This document shows positions 56,604 through 64,000 of a DNA stretch of 64,000 nt, piece by piece; within the stretch, counting starts at the first letter, position 1; the number at the start of each line of letters is the position of its first letter. The translations under genes and the position numbers were made by a program. Source of the stretch: Bacillota bacterium (lineage in GTDB: Bacteria > Bacillota > Clostridia > Lachnospirales > Lachnospiraceae); contig JAEZFK010000083.1 of NCBI GenBank assembly GCA_023437715.1, positions 1 through 64,000 of the forward strand, written 5' to 3'. The notes beneath the pieces were generated by a model, which was given only the letters and a program-made list of their open reading frames with translations, was not told the DNA's origin and did no database searches.

Positions 56604-57771
56604 TTTTGATCAGTTGATTGACAGGCGGGGAACATTCTGTACCCAGTGGGATTATATTAAGGACCGGTTCGGAGAGGGGGATATTCTCCCCTTTTCCATT
56701 TCCGATACGGATTTCATGGCGCCATGGCCAATCAGGAAAAAGCTTATGGAAGTGGTGGAACACGGAATCTATGGCTACAGCCGGTGGAACCATGAGGCGT
56801 TTAAGGGGGCTGTGGCAGGATACTTCGCTGACCGCCATAGGGCTTTAGTCAACCCGGATTGGGTGATTTACAGCCCGTCGGTGCTCTATTCCATTGCAGT
56901 GCTCTTTCGCCTGCTGAGCCGGGAGCATGATAAGGTGCTGGTGTTTGAACCCATGTATGACGCCTTTTATCACGTAATCGCGGATAATAACCGGGAAATG
57001 GTTCCTTTGGGGCTTATACAGGAAAAGGGCAGGTATGAAATCGACTTTGACCGGTTTGAGAGCCTGGTTAAGGAGTGCCGGATTTTCCTCCTGTGCTCTC
57101 CTCACAACCCTACGGGCCGGGTCTGGACTGCGGAGGAAATGGACCGGATGGTGGAGCTGTGCAGAAAGCATGGGGTTTTAATCATTTCCGATGAAATACA
57201 CTCGGATGTGATTTTAACAGACCGGAACCACTGTTCCATTCTTAAGTATAAGGATCAATACGATCAGATTTATCTGGTCAGCTCCGCCAGCAAGACCTTT
57301 AACACGCCGGGCCTTATGGGCTCCTACTGTGTACTGCCGGATGAGAGGGTCCGCAACGAATTTATTTCCCGGATGCGGAACAGGGATTTTCTCAACTCCG
57401 TCAGCCTTATGGGGATGCACGCCATGATGACCGGCTATGGGGAATGTATGGATTACGCAGACCAGCTCTGCACCTATATCCGGGGAAATATGCAGGAATT
57501 ATCCGGCTTTGCGGAAAGGGAACTGGCGGACATCGGGGTGAGATTTCACATGCCGGAAGCCACTTATCTGGCCTGGATTGATATGAGCGGAGTGGGAGCG
57601 GACAGCAGCGCCATACAGAACGCCCTTGTTCATGAGGGAAAGGTTGGAATCATGCCGGGAAAGGCTTATGGGGATGAGAATTACCTGCGGATGAATCTGG
57701 GGTGTCCCCGGGAAAAGCTGACGGAAGGCCTGGAGAGGATGAAGAGGGCTTTGGAGAAGCTTTCTATGTGA
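56593..57771 (+). CDS. MalY/PatB-type PLP-dependent aminotransferase or C-S lyase
   Basis: 392-residue fold-type I PLP enzyme. It starts DFDQLIDRRGTFCTQWD, the typical MalY/PatB opening (NRxGTxSxKWD), followed by FSISDTDFMAPWPIRKKL. LLCSPHNPTGRVW and ISDEIHSDVIL hold PLP-binding Asn and Asp/Tyr; LVSSASKTFNTPGLMGSY contains the Schiff-base Lys; LRMNLGCPREKL the substrate-carboxylate Arg. PatB proteins cleave cystathionine or cysteine conjugates. In this operon it would process the amino acid released by the two peptidases. The start overlaps the M42 stop. Confidence 0.9.
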   Translation: MKYDFDQLIDRRGTFCTQWDYIKDRFGEGDILPFSISDTDFMAPWPIRKKLMEVVEHGIYGYSRWNHEAFKGAVAGYFADRHRALVNPDWVIYSPSVLYSIAVLFRLLSREHDKVLVFEPMYDAFYHVIADNNREMVPLGLIQEKGRYEIDFDRFESLVKECRIFLLCSPHNPTGRVWTAEEMDRMVELCRKHGVLIISDEIHSDVILTDRNHCSILKYKDQYDQIYLVSSASKTFNTPGLMGSYCVLPDERVRNEFISRMRNRDFLNSVSLMGMHAMMTGYGECMDYADQLCTYIRGNMQELSGFAERELADIGVRFHMPEATYLAWIDMSGVGADSSAIQNALVHEGKVGIMPGKAYGDENYLRMNLGCPREKLTEGLERMKRALEKLSM

Positions 57772-57836
57772 TCTTTTATTCATCACTTTATATTCTTAAG
57801 ATAAAAAGCAGGGTGAACTCCCCATTCTCTCTTTTT

Positions 57837-58703
57837 TTATTCTTCCTGAAGCTTGCTGTTCCTATATTTTCTATAGTTTGAAGGAGACAACCCCAGCTTC
57901 TTTTTAAATACGTTTGAAAAATATGAGGAACTCTTAAATCCTACAGATTTGGCAATAAGATCGACGGACCAATTGGTGGAAAACAATAACTCTTCACATC
58001 TTGATACTCTGAAATCAGTGATATACTCTTTCAAAGTCAAACCTTCTTTATCTTTAAATAGCTGTGACAAATATGAGCGGTTAATAGACAGATCGTTCGC
58101 AATGGTATTGACCTTTATATCTTCAGAATACCGTGTTTCTATTATTTCTTTCGCCTTGAAAATGTAATCATCCGAAAAAGAAAGATTATTTATCTTTTTA
58201 TGAGGCGAGGCCGGGATAAAGCTGAGTTCAGACTCGATAATGGAGAGGAGAATTAATAATATGCCGTTTACGAAAAGCTCACTGTTCGTTTGCTTATTAT
58301 TTGTGCCGTTTAAAAGGGCTAAATTATTCTTTACCTCTTCAAAGCTTTTTTCTGAGAGGGAGCAAGTGTGTATAGGAGATGAAAGTCCGATTTTATTTAA
58401 AAGCGGTTTTACCAGATCTCCGTCAATTCCAATCCAGGAATAGGTCCAGGGCTCCTGTATATCTGCCTGGTAAAACACCATTTGAGCTGGTTCTATGAGG
58501 AACAGATCCCCTCTTTTTAAATTGTACTTTATGTCATTTATTTTATAGATGCCCTTACCCTCCAGAACAAAGTGAATAATGTAATAGGGCTTTGTTCCGG
58601 GACCATAATAATGTAAGGGGAAGCAGCTTGATTTTCCATAAAAAAGCAGCTTTATATCTTTCCAAAGTGATTTCTCCATACGGATAAGTTTTTCCTTTTC
58701 CAA
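57837..58703 (-). CDS. AraC-family transcriptional regulator
   Basis: 288-residue regulator with an N-terminal cupin sensor (about 15-95; YYIIHFVLEGKGIYKINDIKYNLKRGDLFLIEPAQMVFYQAD) and a C-terminal double HTH (about 185-285; YSEDIKVNTIANDLSINRSYLSQLFKDKEGLTLKEYITDFRVSRCEELL and VGFKSSSYFSNVFKKKLGLSPSNYRKYR). Likely activator of the divergent GH31 glycosidase gene, from which it is separated by 280 bases without another gene. The effector is probably a sugar. Ribosome binding site AGGAGGT precedes the ATG on its strand. Confidence 0.93.
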   Translation of the reverse strand: MEKEKLIRMEKSLWKDIKLLFYGKSSCFPLHYYGPGTKPYYIIHFVLEGKGIYKINDIKYNLKRGDLFLIEPAQMVFYQADIQEPWTYSWIGIDGDLVKPLLNKIGLSSPIHTCSLSEKSFEEVKNNLALLNGTNNKQTNSELFVNGILLILLSIIESELSFIPASPHKKINNLSFSDDYIFKAKEIIETRYSEDIKVNTIANDLSINRSYLSQLFKDKEGLTLKEYITDFRVSRCEELLFSTNWSVDLIAKSVGFKSSSYFSNVFKKKLGLSPSNYRKYRNSKLQEE

Positions 58704-58983
58704 AAGGATACCTCCTAAATTGTAAGCGTCAGGTAAGACTGCGGAATGAAAGTTCTCCTGAAGAAAAAAGTTCTGCTTTTATTATAGCAGAAAGGTACCC
58801 GTTAATCCAGTAAATACAAGGATATAGCCCTCAATGTTACTTTGGGTTGAATCAGGAGATATAATCTGACAAAATTGCATATTTTTATAACAAAATGTTC
58901 TAACGGACCGGCTGAATTTTAATATATCATTAGATTTGTAATCGCAGGTATTTACCAATCCGGCCTTTGAAAGGGGTATCTAA

Positions 58984-60543
58984 ATGGATGAAAATATTAA
59001 AATTATTAAACCGTCACTGACAGAAAGGATGTACATTGAAACAGAGACTGATGAATATTGGTATGGCGGGTGTGTAATGGACGGCCCGGTTTATCCATTC
59101 AATTCAGAATCGAATTACTCTCTGGAAATTATCAATTTAGATACGGCAAATCAAACTGCCCCCTGTTTCCTGTCTACGAAAGGGCGTGCATTTTGGAGCA
59201 GGGATGGGTTTAATTTATACGTAAAAGAAGGAAAATTTGAGATTATCGCAAAATCTGATATCTTCCTGTATGAAGATGGTACAACGTTAAGGGATGCACA
59301 GCAATTATTGGCTAAGTATAATTTTTCTTTTGGTAAAATTCCTCCCGCCGAGTTCTTTAAAATGCCTCAGTGGAATTCCTGGATTGAATTGCTGTATAAG
59401 CAAAATGAAATAGATATTTTAAAGTATGCAAACGGAGTCATTGATCATGGGCTGCCGGCGGGTATCTTAATGATCGATGATTTATGGGCGGATTATTATG
59501 GCAGATGGAAGTTTTCCGCCAGAAAATTCCCGAATGCAAAAGAAACGATTGATAAATTACATGATATGGGGTTCAAAGTAATGCTTTGGGTTTGTCCTTT
59601 TGTTACTCCTGATACAGAGGAATATCACTTCTTAAGAGATGAGGATTTGCTTATCAGGAGCAAAAGCGGTGAACCGGTTATCAGAAAATGGTGGAATGGT
59701 TACAGTGCGATCCTTGATTTAAGTAATCCTAAGGCGTACAAATGGCTAAAGGATGAACTGACAGAGCTACAGGAAGATACCGGAGTGGATGGTTTTAAAT
59801 TTGATGCAGGTGATCCCAGATTCTATAGCAATGAAGATATTTCATACATGCGGTTAAGCGTCTGGGAGCAAGTGGAACTATGGTCAAAATTTGGTACAGA
59901 GTTCCCGTTCAATGAATATAGAATGAATTATAAGAACCAGGGAGAAGCGTTAGTGAACCGCCTGCAGGACAAGTCCTTTGAGTGGGGAGAAGATGGTCTG
60001 TCAGAATTAATACCATCATCGCTGACTCAAGGATTGTTAGGATACTATTATAGTTGTCCGGATATGATCGGAGGAGGACAATTCTTGAGTTTTTTGGCAA
60101 AAGATGAATTGGACCAGGAATTAATTGTTCGTTCCGCTCAGTGTTCGGCATTAATGCCAATGATGCAGTTTTCTGTAGCGCCATGGAGAGTTCTGGATAA
60201 AGAGCATTTTGAATTGTGCAAGGAAGCCGCTGATATACATGTAAAATATTCGGATTATATCATTGAGCTTGCAAAAAATGCTTCTGAAACAGGACAGCCA
60301 ATTATACGGCCAATGTCATATGATTATCCGGAATCCGGGGTTAAATATGACCGCACTCAATTCATGCTGGGAGATAAAGTGTTAGTTGCTCCGGTGTTAG
60401 AAAAAGGGGCGGAAACTAAAGAAGTATTCTTCCCCAGAGGGAAATGGCAATCGGTTAATGGTGACAGGGAAGTAATTGAAGGGCCGCGGGTAGAAAAGGT
60501 TAAAGTTGATTTGGCTGCCTTGCCGGTATATAAAAAAGTATAA
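58984..60543 (+). CDS. Glycoside hydrolase family 31 (alpha-glycosidase)
   Basis: 519-residue retaining alpha-glycosidase of GH31. The TIM barrel covers about 125-440: MPQWNSWIELLYKQNEID, GILMIDDLWADYYGRWKFSARKFPNAK, GFKVMLWVCPFVTPDT and the catalytic nucleophile Asp274 in DGFKFDAGDP; the acid/base is expected near LLGYYYSCPDMIGGGQ. A short C-terminal beta domain ends QFMLGDKVLVAPVLEKGAETKEVFFPRGKW. It has no signal peptide and is shorter than most GH31, so it acts in the cytoplasm on a small substrate, perhaps an alpha-glucoside, xyloside or sulfoquinovoside. A 45-base degenerate copy of its 3' end follows 94 bases downstream. Confidence 0.92.
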   Translation: MDENIKIIKPSLTERMYIETETDEYWYGGCVMDGPVYPFNSESNYSLEIINLDTANQTAPCFLSTKGRAFWSRDGFNLYVKEGKFEIIAKSDIFLYEDGTTLRDAQQLLAKYNFSFGKIPPAEFFKMPQWNSWIELLYKQNEIDILKYANGVIDHGLPAGILMIDDLWADYYGRWKFSARKFPNAKETIDKLHDMGFKVMLWVCPFVTPDTEEYHFLRDEDLLIRSKSGEPVIRKWWNGYSAILDLSNPKAYKWLKDELTELQEDTGVDGFKFDAGDPRFYSNEDISYMRLSVWEQVELWSKFGTEFPFNEYRMNYKNQGEALVNRLQDKSFEWGEDGLSELIPSSLTQGLLGYYYSCPDMIGGGQFLSFLAKDELDQELIVRSAQCSALMPMMQFSVAPWRVLDKEHFELCKEAADIHVKYSDYIIELAKNASETGQPIIRPMSYDYPESGVKYDRTQFMLGDKVLVAPVLEKGAETKEVFFPRGKWQSVNGDREVIEGPRVEKVKVDLAALPVYKKV

Positions 60544-60565
60544 TTTACAGATAAACAAAGAAGCG

Positions 60566-60610
60566 GTAATCGAAAGGCCGCAGGTTGAAAAAGTTAAGGC
60601 TGATTCAGCC
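60566..60610 (+). pseudogene. Remnant of a second GH31 gene tail
   Basis: This 45-base stretch matches 60472-60516 inside the GH31 gene at about 35 of 45 positions. Translated in register it gives VIERPQVEKVKADSA against VIEGPRVEKVKVDLA. Many differences are third-codon-position changes, as between paralogous coding sequences, so it is probably the 3' end of a lost GH31 paralogue. Confidence 0.6.
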
Positions 60611-60632
60611 GGGAGGAATTTTGCGCAGTCTG

Positions 60633-60668
60633 AAACAGGTGCCAGGGCATGTCCCCCGGCACCTGTTT
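60633..60668. terminator. Bidirectional terminator between GH31 and the convergent dehydrogenase gene
   Basis: AAACAGGTGCC (60633-60643) and GGCACCTGTTT (60658-60668) form a perfect 11-bp stem with A/T ends on both sides and GGG/CCC pairing possible in the loop. It lies between convergent genes ending at 60543 and 60691. Confidence 0.78.
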
Positions 60669-60690
60669 GTCCATAGTGCTTTTCTTTTCC

Positions 60691-61839
60691 TTATGACCGC
60701 TCAGGAATCTCCACCCATTGCTGTTTCTGGTTGCTTTCGAAGATTTTACTGCACAATACCATTTCATGGAGTCCGTCCTCAAAGGTCGCATACTCGCGGA
60801 TCACCTCAGGATTGTCAATGCTGTTATACACATTGGCAAAGCACTGCTTAAAGGCATCGGGGAAGCCTTCCAGATGGCCGAAAGGATAGGCAATTAAAGG
60901 CCTGGTGTTGGGATGGACCGTAGCAATGCCTTTTTCCATGACCTGATTGTAGCTGTCTCTCTGGCCGATGGTCAGCTGGTTGCAGACCTCGCTGTTCCAC
61001 TCCGCAGATTTCTCATAGCCGCCCACCAATAAGTCGATTGCTACGGATTTGCCCGCAATTACCTGGGAGAAGAAAGCGCTGCCCTTTGCCCCGTTGCTGA
61101 ACCGGAACATAACGCTGGCATTGTCTTCCGTATCAATGGCGATATCCTCGTAATCTTCATCAGCAAATTTATCCTTTGAAAAGGCGATTACATGTCCTTT
61201 TGGTTTTTTGCGGATGGGGTGAATCGTTGAAAAATCTGCATTTACCGCAACGATTTTCTGACCGGTCACATATTCGGCCAGATCCATCCAGTGAGACCCG
61301 ATATCGGCAACGGCCCGTGTGCTTCCGGATTCGGAAGAATTGAGACGCCAGCTGTAATCGGTTTTATACAAAAGCCAGTCCTGGGTATAGCTTCCGGTAA
61401 TAGAGAAGATTTCGCCTAATTCACCGTCCCGGATTACATTTTTTAAGTGGTTGTTCATGGGATAGAAGCGGTTGTGGAAATTAATGGCCGCGATTAATCC
61501 GGTTTCCTTAGCTTTTGCAACCAGGGCCTCGGCTTCCTCTATGGATACGCACATGGGTTTTTCACAGATAATGTTGACTCCGTGGTCCATGGCATACATG
61601 GCTATTTCAAAATGAGTGTTGTTAGGCGTGCAGATATGTAACACATCCAGCTTCATGGTATCAATCATCTGCCTGTAGTCGGTAAAATACTGAGGAACAT
61701 TTAAGGACTCAGCCGCCTCCTTTGCGCTGATTGTATCAGCCAGCGCCACAACTTCAACGTTTCCAAGACGTCTTACGGTTTCAATGTGGACCCGTCCGAT
61801 AAAGCCGGTTCCAACGACTCCCATTCTGTAAATTCTCAT
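60691..61839 (-). CDS. Gfo/Idh/MocA family oxidoreductase
   Basis: 382-residue NAD(P)-dependent sugar dehydrogenase. Rossmann domain at the start (MRIYRMGVVGTGFIGRVHIETVRRL, GxGxxG), then LDVLHICTPNNTHFEIAMYAMDHGVNIICEKPMCVSIEEAE with the catalytic EKP Lys (about residue 98) and NFHNRFYPMNNHLKNVI. DIGSHWMDLAEYVTG carries the conserved His. Family members oxidise sugars, inositols or glycosides, and some start NAD-dependent glycoside cleavage. Overlaps the kinase gene upstream by 4 bases. Likely part of one pathway with the GH31 enzyme and kinase. Confidence 0.92.
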   Translation of the reverse strand: MRIYRMGVVGTGFIGRVHIETVRRLGNVEVVALADTISAKEAAESLNVPQYFTDYRQMIDTMKLDVLHICTPNNTHFEIAMYAMDHGVNIICEKPMCVSIEEAEALVAKAKETGLIAAINFHNRFYPMNNHLKNVIRDGELGEIFSITGSYTQDWLLYKTDYSWRLNSSESGSTRAVADIGSHWMDLAEYVTGQKIVAVNADFSTIHPIRKKPKGHVIAFSKDKFADEDYEDIAIDTEDNASVMFRFSNGAKGSAFFSQVIAGKSVAIDLLVGGYEKSAEWNSEVCNQLTIGQRDSYNQVMEKGIATVHPNTRPLIAYPFGHLEGFPDAFKQCFANVYNSIDNPEVIREYATFEDGLHEMVLCSKIFESNQKQQWVEIPERS

Positions 61840-63299
61840 ATTCCATTCCTTCTTTCTTTATAATAATCTTTCCACAGGTCAGACTCCTGAGGCAGATAGA
61901 CGATGCTTGGAAAGGCCTCCTTAACCAGTGCCCGTCCTTCCTCCACGGACCCGATCTGCCCGTCAGCCATCATCTGCATCATGATATTGCCGATGGCAGT
62001 GGCTTCTGCCGGACCGGCATATACGGGAAGGCCGCAGGCATTTGCGGTCAATTGACACATCAGCCTGCTTTGGGCGCCTCCGCCCACAATATGGATGCCC
62101 GTAAATGTTTTCCCCGTATGGTTTTCCAACAGCTCCAGATTCCAACGGTATTTGCAGGCCAGGCTTTCATAGACGCACCGCACCATTTCTCCTATGGACA
62201 GGTGCACATCTCCATACCGTTTCTTACAACTGTTCTGGATTTTCTCCGGCATATTTTCCGGGGAGAAAAAAACTTCCTCATCCACATCGATGACATATTG
62301 AAAGGGGGGAGCCAGGGCAGCCATTTCCTCCAGCTGGGAATAGGAGTAATCCGTTCCCCGTTCCCGGTAATGGTCTCTGATCTGCTGGATAATCCAGGTT
62401 CCCATGACATTGCGCAGAATCCGGTGATGGCCCTGGTAACCGCCTTCATTAGCAATATTGTATTGAAAGCCGTATTCATTGATGATCGGCTGTTCTGTTT
62501 CGGTGCCCACCAGAGCCCAGGTCCCGCAGCTGATGATGGCCTGATCCGGTCCGGCCTGGGAGGCTAAAAAGGCGGAGGCAGTATCGTGCTCGCATACGGA
62601 GGCGATTTTAAAGCCTCTGGTGCCCAGCCGGGCATTGAATTCCGCCGTAGTCTCGCCGATCATACTTCCCGGGCAGGAAATATCTGCAAATATATGGGAG
62701 GGAATCTGGTAACGGTCTAAAATGACCGGACTCCAGGAACGGAGATCATAGTCATACAGCTGGCTGACAGAAGCCAGGGTGTATTCGGTTTGCTGCCGGC
62801 CGGAGAGAAAATAAATCAGAAGGTCCGGTACGAAAAGCAATTTGTTCCCTTCCTGGTAATAATAGGACTGTTCCTCAAAATACATGGAAGCCAGCTGCAT
62901 CAGGGTGTTAAACCGGGCGTTCTGGTTTCCGTTGACACGGTACAGCTCTGCGGGAGACATAGTGCCGTAAATTTTTTCAGCATGCTTTAAAGTCCTGTCG
63001 TCCCGGTAACAGTGAACCTGGGAGAGAAGCTCTCCTGCCGGTGAGACAAAGGCATAGTCGTTGCAGAAGCTGTCGATGCCGAGGGAGCGTATGTCATCCC
63101 CGGTAACATTTACTGCAATGCGCAGACCATGAACCAGCTCCTGGTAGATTTCCAGGATGTTCCAGTACAGGCCCCCGGACAGGGGGATGGGGCCGTGCCC
63201 GAACTGGTGCAGGGTCCTTATGGACAGGCGGTGATTCTCATAGGTGCCCAGCACTGTTTTGCCGCCGCTTCCGCCTAAATCAAATGCAACATAATTCAT
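61836..63299 (-). CDS. Rhamnulokinase-like FGGY carbohydrate kinase
   Basis: 487-residue FGGY kinase resembling RhaB: opening YVAFDLGGSGGKTVLGTYENHRLSIRTLHQF, GIDSFCNDYAFVSPAGELLSQVHCYRDDRT, CEHDTASAF, IISCGTWALVGTE and the C-terminal GIHIVGGGAQSRLMCQLTANACGLPVYAGPAEATAIGN. It would phosphorylate rhamnulose or another 6-deoxyketose/ketose. No rhamnose isomerase or rhamnulose-1-phosphate aldolase gene is visible in the window, so the substrate is uncertain. Operon with the Gfo/Idh protein downstream; the DeoR gene lies 23 bases upstream on the same strand. Confidence 0.87.
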   Translation of the reverse strand: MNYVAFDLGGSGGKTVLGTYENHRLSIRTLHQFGHGPIPLSGGLYWNILEIYQELVHGLRIAVNVTGDDIRSLGIDSFCNDYAFVSPAGELLSQVHCYRDDRTLKHAEKIYGTMSPAELYRVNGNQNARFNTLMQLASMYFEEQSYYYQEGNKLLFVPDLLIYFLSGRQQTEYTLASVSQLYDYDLRSWSPVILDRYQIPSHIFADISCPGSMIGETTAEFNARLGTRGFKIASVCEHDTASAFLASQAGPDQAIISCGTWALVGTETEQPIINEYGFQYNIANEGGYQGHHRILRNVMGTWIIQQIRDHYRERGTDYSYSQLEEMAALAPPFQYVIDVDEEVFFSPENMPEKIQNSCKKRYGDVHLSIGEMVRCVYESLACKYRWNLELLENHTGKTFTGIHIVGGGAQSRLMCQLTANACGLPVYAGPAEATAIGNIMMQMMADGQIGSVEEGRALVKEAFPSIVYLPQESDLWKDYYKERRNGI

Positions 63300-63322
63300 G
63301 ATGCTCCTCCTGGTGAAGATTG

Positions 63323-64000
63323 TTATTTTGCTGCAAGAACCTCCACATTGGAATATTTTAAATAAGCCAGCTGGGATAAATCCGTTTTACTATCCGTTAT
63401 AATATAATCAATTTCAGCCAGGTCCATAAGATAGACCTGCCCCACCTGATTGAATTTGGTGTAGTCGGCTAACAGGTACTTTGTCTGGGAATGGAGAAGC
63501 AGGGCCTTTTTAATATCGATTTCGTGGATGCCGGAATCGGTGATGTGGTTGCTGCTGTTGATTCCCGTACAGGAGAAAAATGCTTTATTCGGATAATAGT
63601 GTGCGGCATTTTCAATTGCAATATTCCCGTAAATGGACAGGTTCGAATTTTTAAAAATTCCGCCCAGGCATACGATCGTATGATTCGGGTTTTGTTTTTT
63701 GGAGCATTCAAGCAGAAAAGAGATGGAATTTGTTATAAAGGTGACCTGGATATCCGAAGGTATGTATTTGTACAGAGATAAGCAGGTGGAGCTGTTATCA
63801 ATAAAAATGGTATCTCCGTCCTGAATGACCGAAGCAGCCGCTTTGCAGATCAGCCGTTTTTCTTCCACATTCTGAATGTTCCGGACCTGTATGGGTGATT
63901 CATAATTCTTCCTGCGGTCAGCAGAAGACGGGGACTGTAGGACAGCGCCTCCGTGGGTGCGCTTTAAAGCGCCGGATCCTTCCAGATCGCATAAGTCTCT
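63323..64000 (-). CDS. DeoR/GlpR-family repressor (partial, cut by right edge)
   Basis: The frame stays open to base 64000. The part seen starts within the HTH region (DLCDLEGSGALKRTHGGAVLQSP, the classic end of the DeoR helix-turn-helix with RTHGGAV). It continues into the sugar-phosphate sensor domain (VEEKRLICKAAASVIQDGDTIFIDNSSTC, ITNSISFL, GLGG-like CLGGIF, FSCTGINSSNHITDSG, LLADYTKFNQVG). DeoR proteins release DNA on binding a phosphosugar. It probably controls the kinase and dehydrogenase genes downstream. The GTG that begins a shorter 181-codon frame is internal, not the start. Confidence 0.92.
   Translation of the reverse strand, partial: RDLCDLEGSGALKRTHGGAVLQSPSSADRRKNYESPIQVRNIQNVEEKRLICKAAASVIQDGDTIFIDNSSTCLSLYKYIPSDIQVTFITNSISFLLECSKKQNPNHTIVCLGGIFKNSNLSIYGNIAIENAAHYYPNKAFFSCTGINSSNHITDSGIHEIDIKKALLLHSQTKYLLADYTKFNQVGQVYLMDLAEIDYIITDSKTDLSQLAYLKYSNVEVLAAK

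Noticed and set aside
60585..60851. 88-codon frame across the GH31-dehydrogenase junction
   Set aside because: It crosses the terminator hairpin and the end of the convergent gene and has no recognisable product.
63323..63868. Short 181-residue DeoR protein starting at a GTG
   Set aside because: The frame continues upstream to the window edge with the RTHGGAV motif of the DeoR HTH, so the gene is partial, not short.
1..64000. tRNA, rRNA or CRISPR arrays
   Set aside because: None recognised on reading through; no regularly spaced repeats or cloverleaf sequences were noticed.

Overview
The window looks like a chromosomal segment of an anaerobic, nitrogen-fixing Firmicute, most likely a Lachnospiraceae (Clostridium cluster XIVa) relative. 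Reasons: a clostridial-type nif operon (nifI1/nifI2 between nifH and nifD, a NifD with the clostridial insertion, a NifN-NifB fusion, a thioredoxin-fold [2Fe-2S] ferredoxin, nifV split into omega and alpha genes), strong AGGAGG ribosome binding sites, sigma-A promoters, PRD-type PTS regulators and abundant phosphotransferase systems. The genus is inference; there is no rRNA gene in the window.

Layout. 1-422: the start of a CPBP membrane protease gene running off the left edge. 964-15409: a roughly 14-kb nif operon on the plus strand, with a promoter and an intrinsic terminator (possible attenuator) ahead of nifH. It ends in five unusual genes: a chaperonin (GroEL)-like protein that has lost its ATPase residues, a PqqD-like protein, an AnfO-like protein, a beta-repeat protein with a four-cysteine tail, and a 70-residue protein. 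This tail is the best candidate for an under-described nitrogenase accessory module. 15480-23366: a GntR/UTRA-regulated catabolic locus (FGGY kinase, flavin/Fe-S oxidoreductase, DUF1097 membrane protein; divergently a DeoC-type aldolase, TIM-barrel isomerase, zinc dehydrogenase, VOC protein) with three copies of a shared operator. 23436-24505: a decayed IS256-family element. 24541-32211: a zinc-limitation island with three Fur-family regulators, two COG0523 GTPases, zinc-poor ribosomal proteins L28 and L33, and znuA/znuCB, with Zur-like palindromes at two promoter regions.

32564-40946: a PTS locus (HPr-like protein lacking Ser46, MupG-type hydrolase, PRD regulator, lactose/cellobiose-type IIA/IIB/IIC, GrdB-like protein, glycosylasparaginase, M20 dipeptidase). 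Two promoters share one operator at an identical distance from the -10 box. 41134-42504: PhoH2. 42639-50237: a mannose-family PTS with GntR regulator, two cupin phosphoglucose isomerases, a large phosphomannose-isomerase-like protein and a HAD phosphatase. 50386-57771: PRD regulator, fructose-type PTS, two aminopeptidases and a MalY-like aminotransferase. 57837-64000: AraC regulator, GH31 glycosidase, Gfo/Idh/MocA dehydrogenase, rhamnulokinase-like kinase and a DeoR repressor cut by the right edge.

How it works together: the left third fixes nitrogen under PII-type NifI control. The rest is a set of independently regulated nutrient-scavenging loci, in which phosphorylating uptake is coupled to hydrolases, isomerases and peptidases. 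No tRNA, rRNA or CRISPR array was seen.
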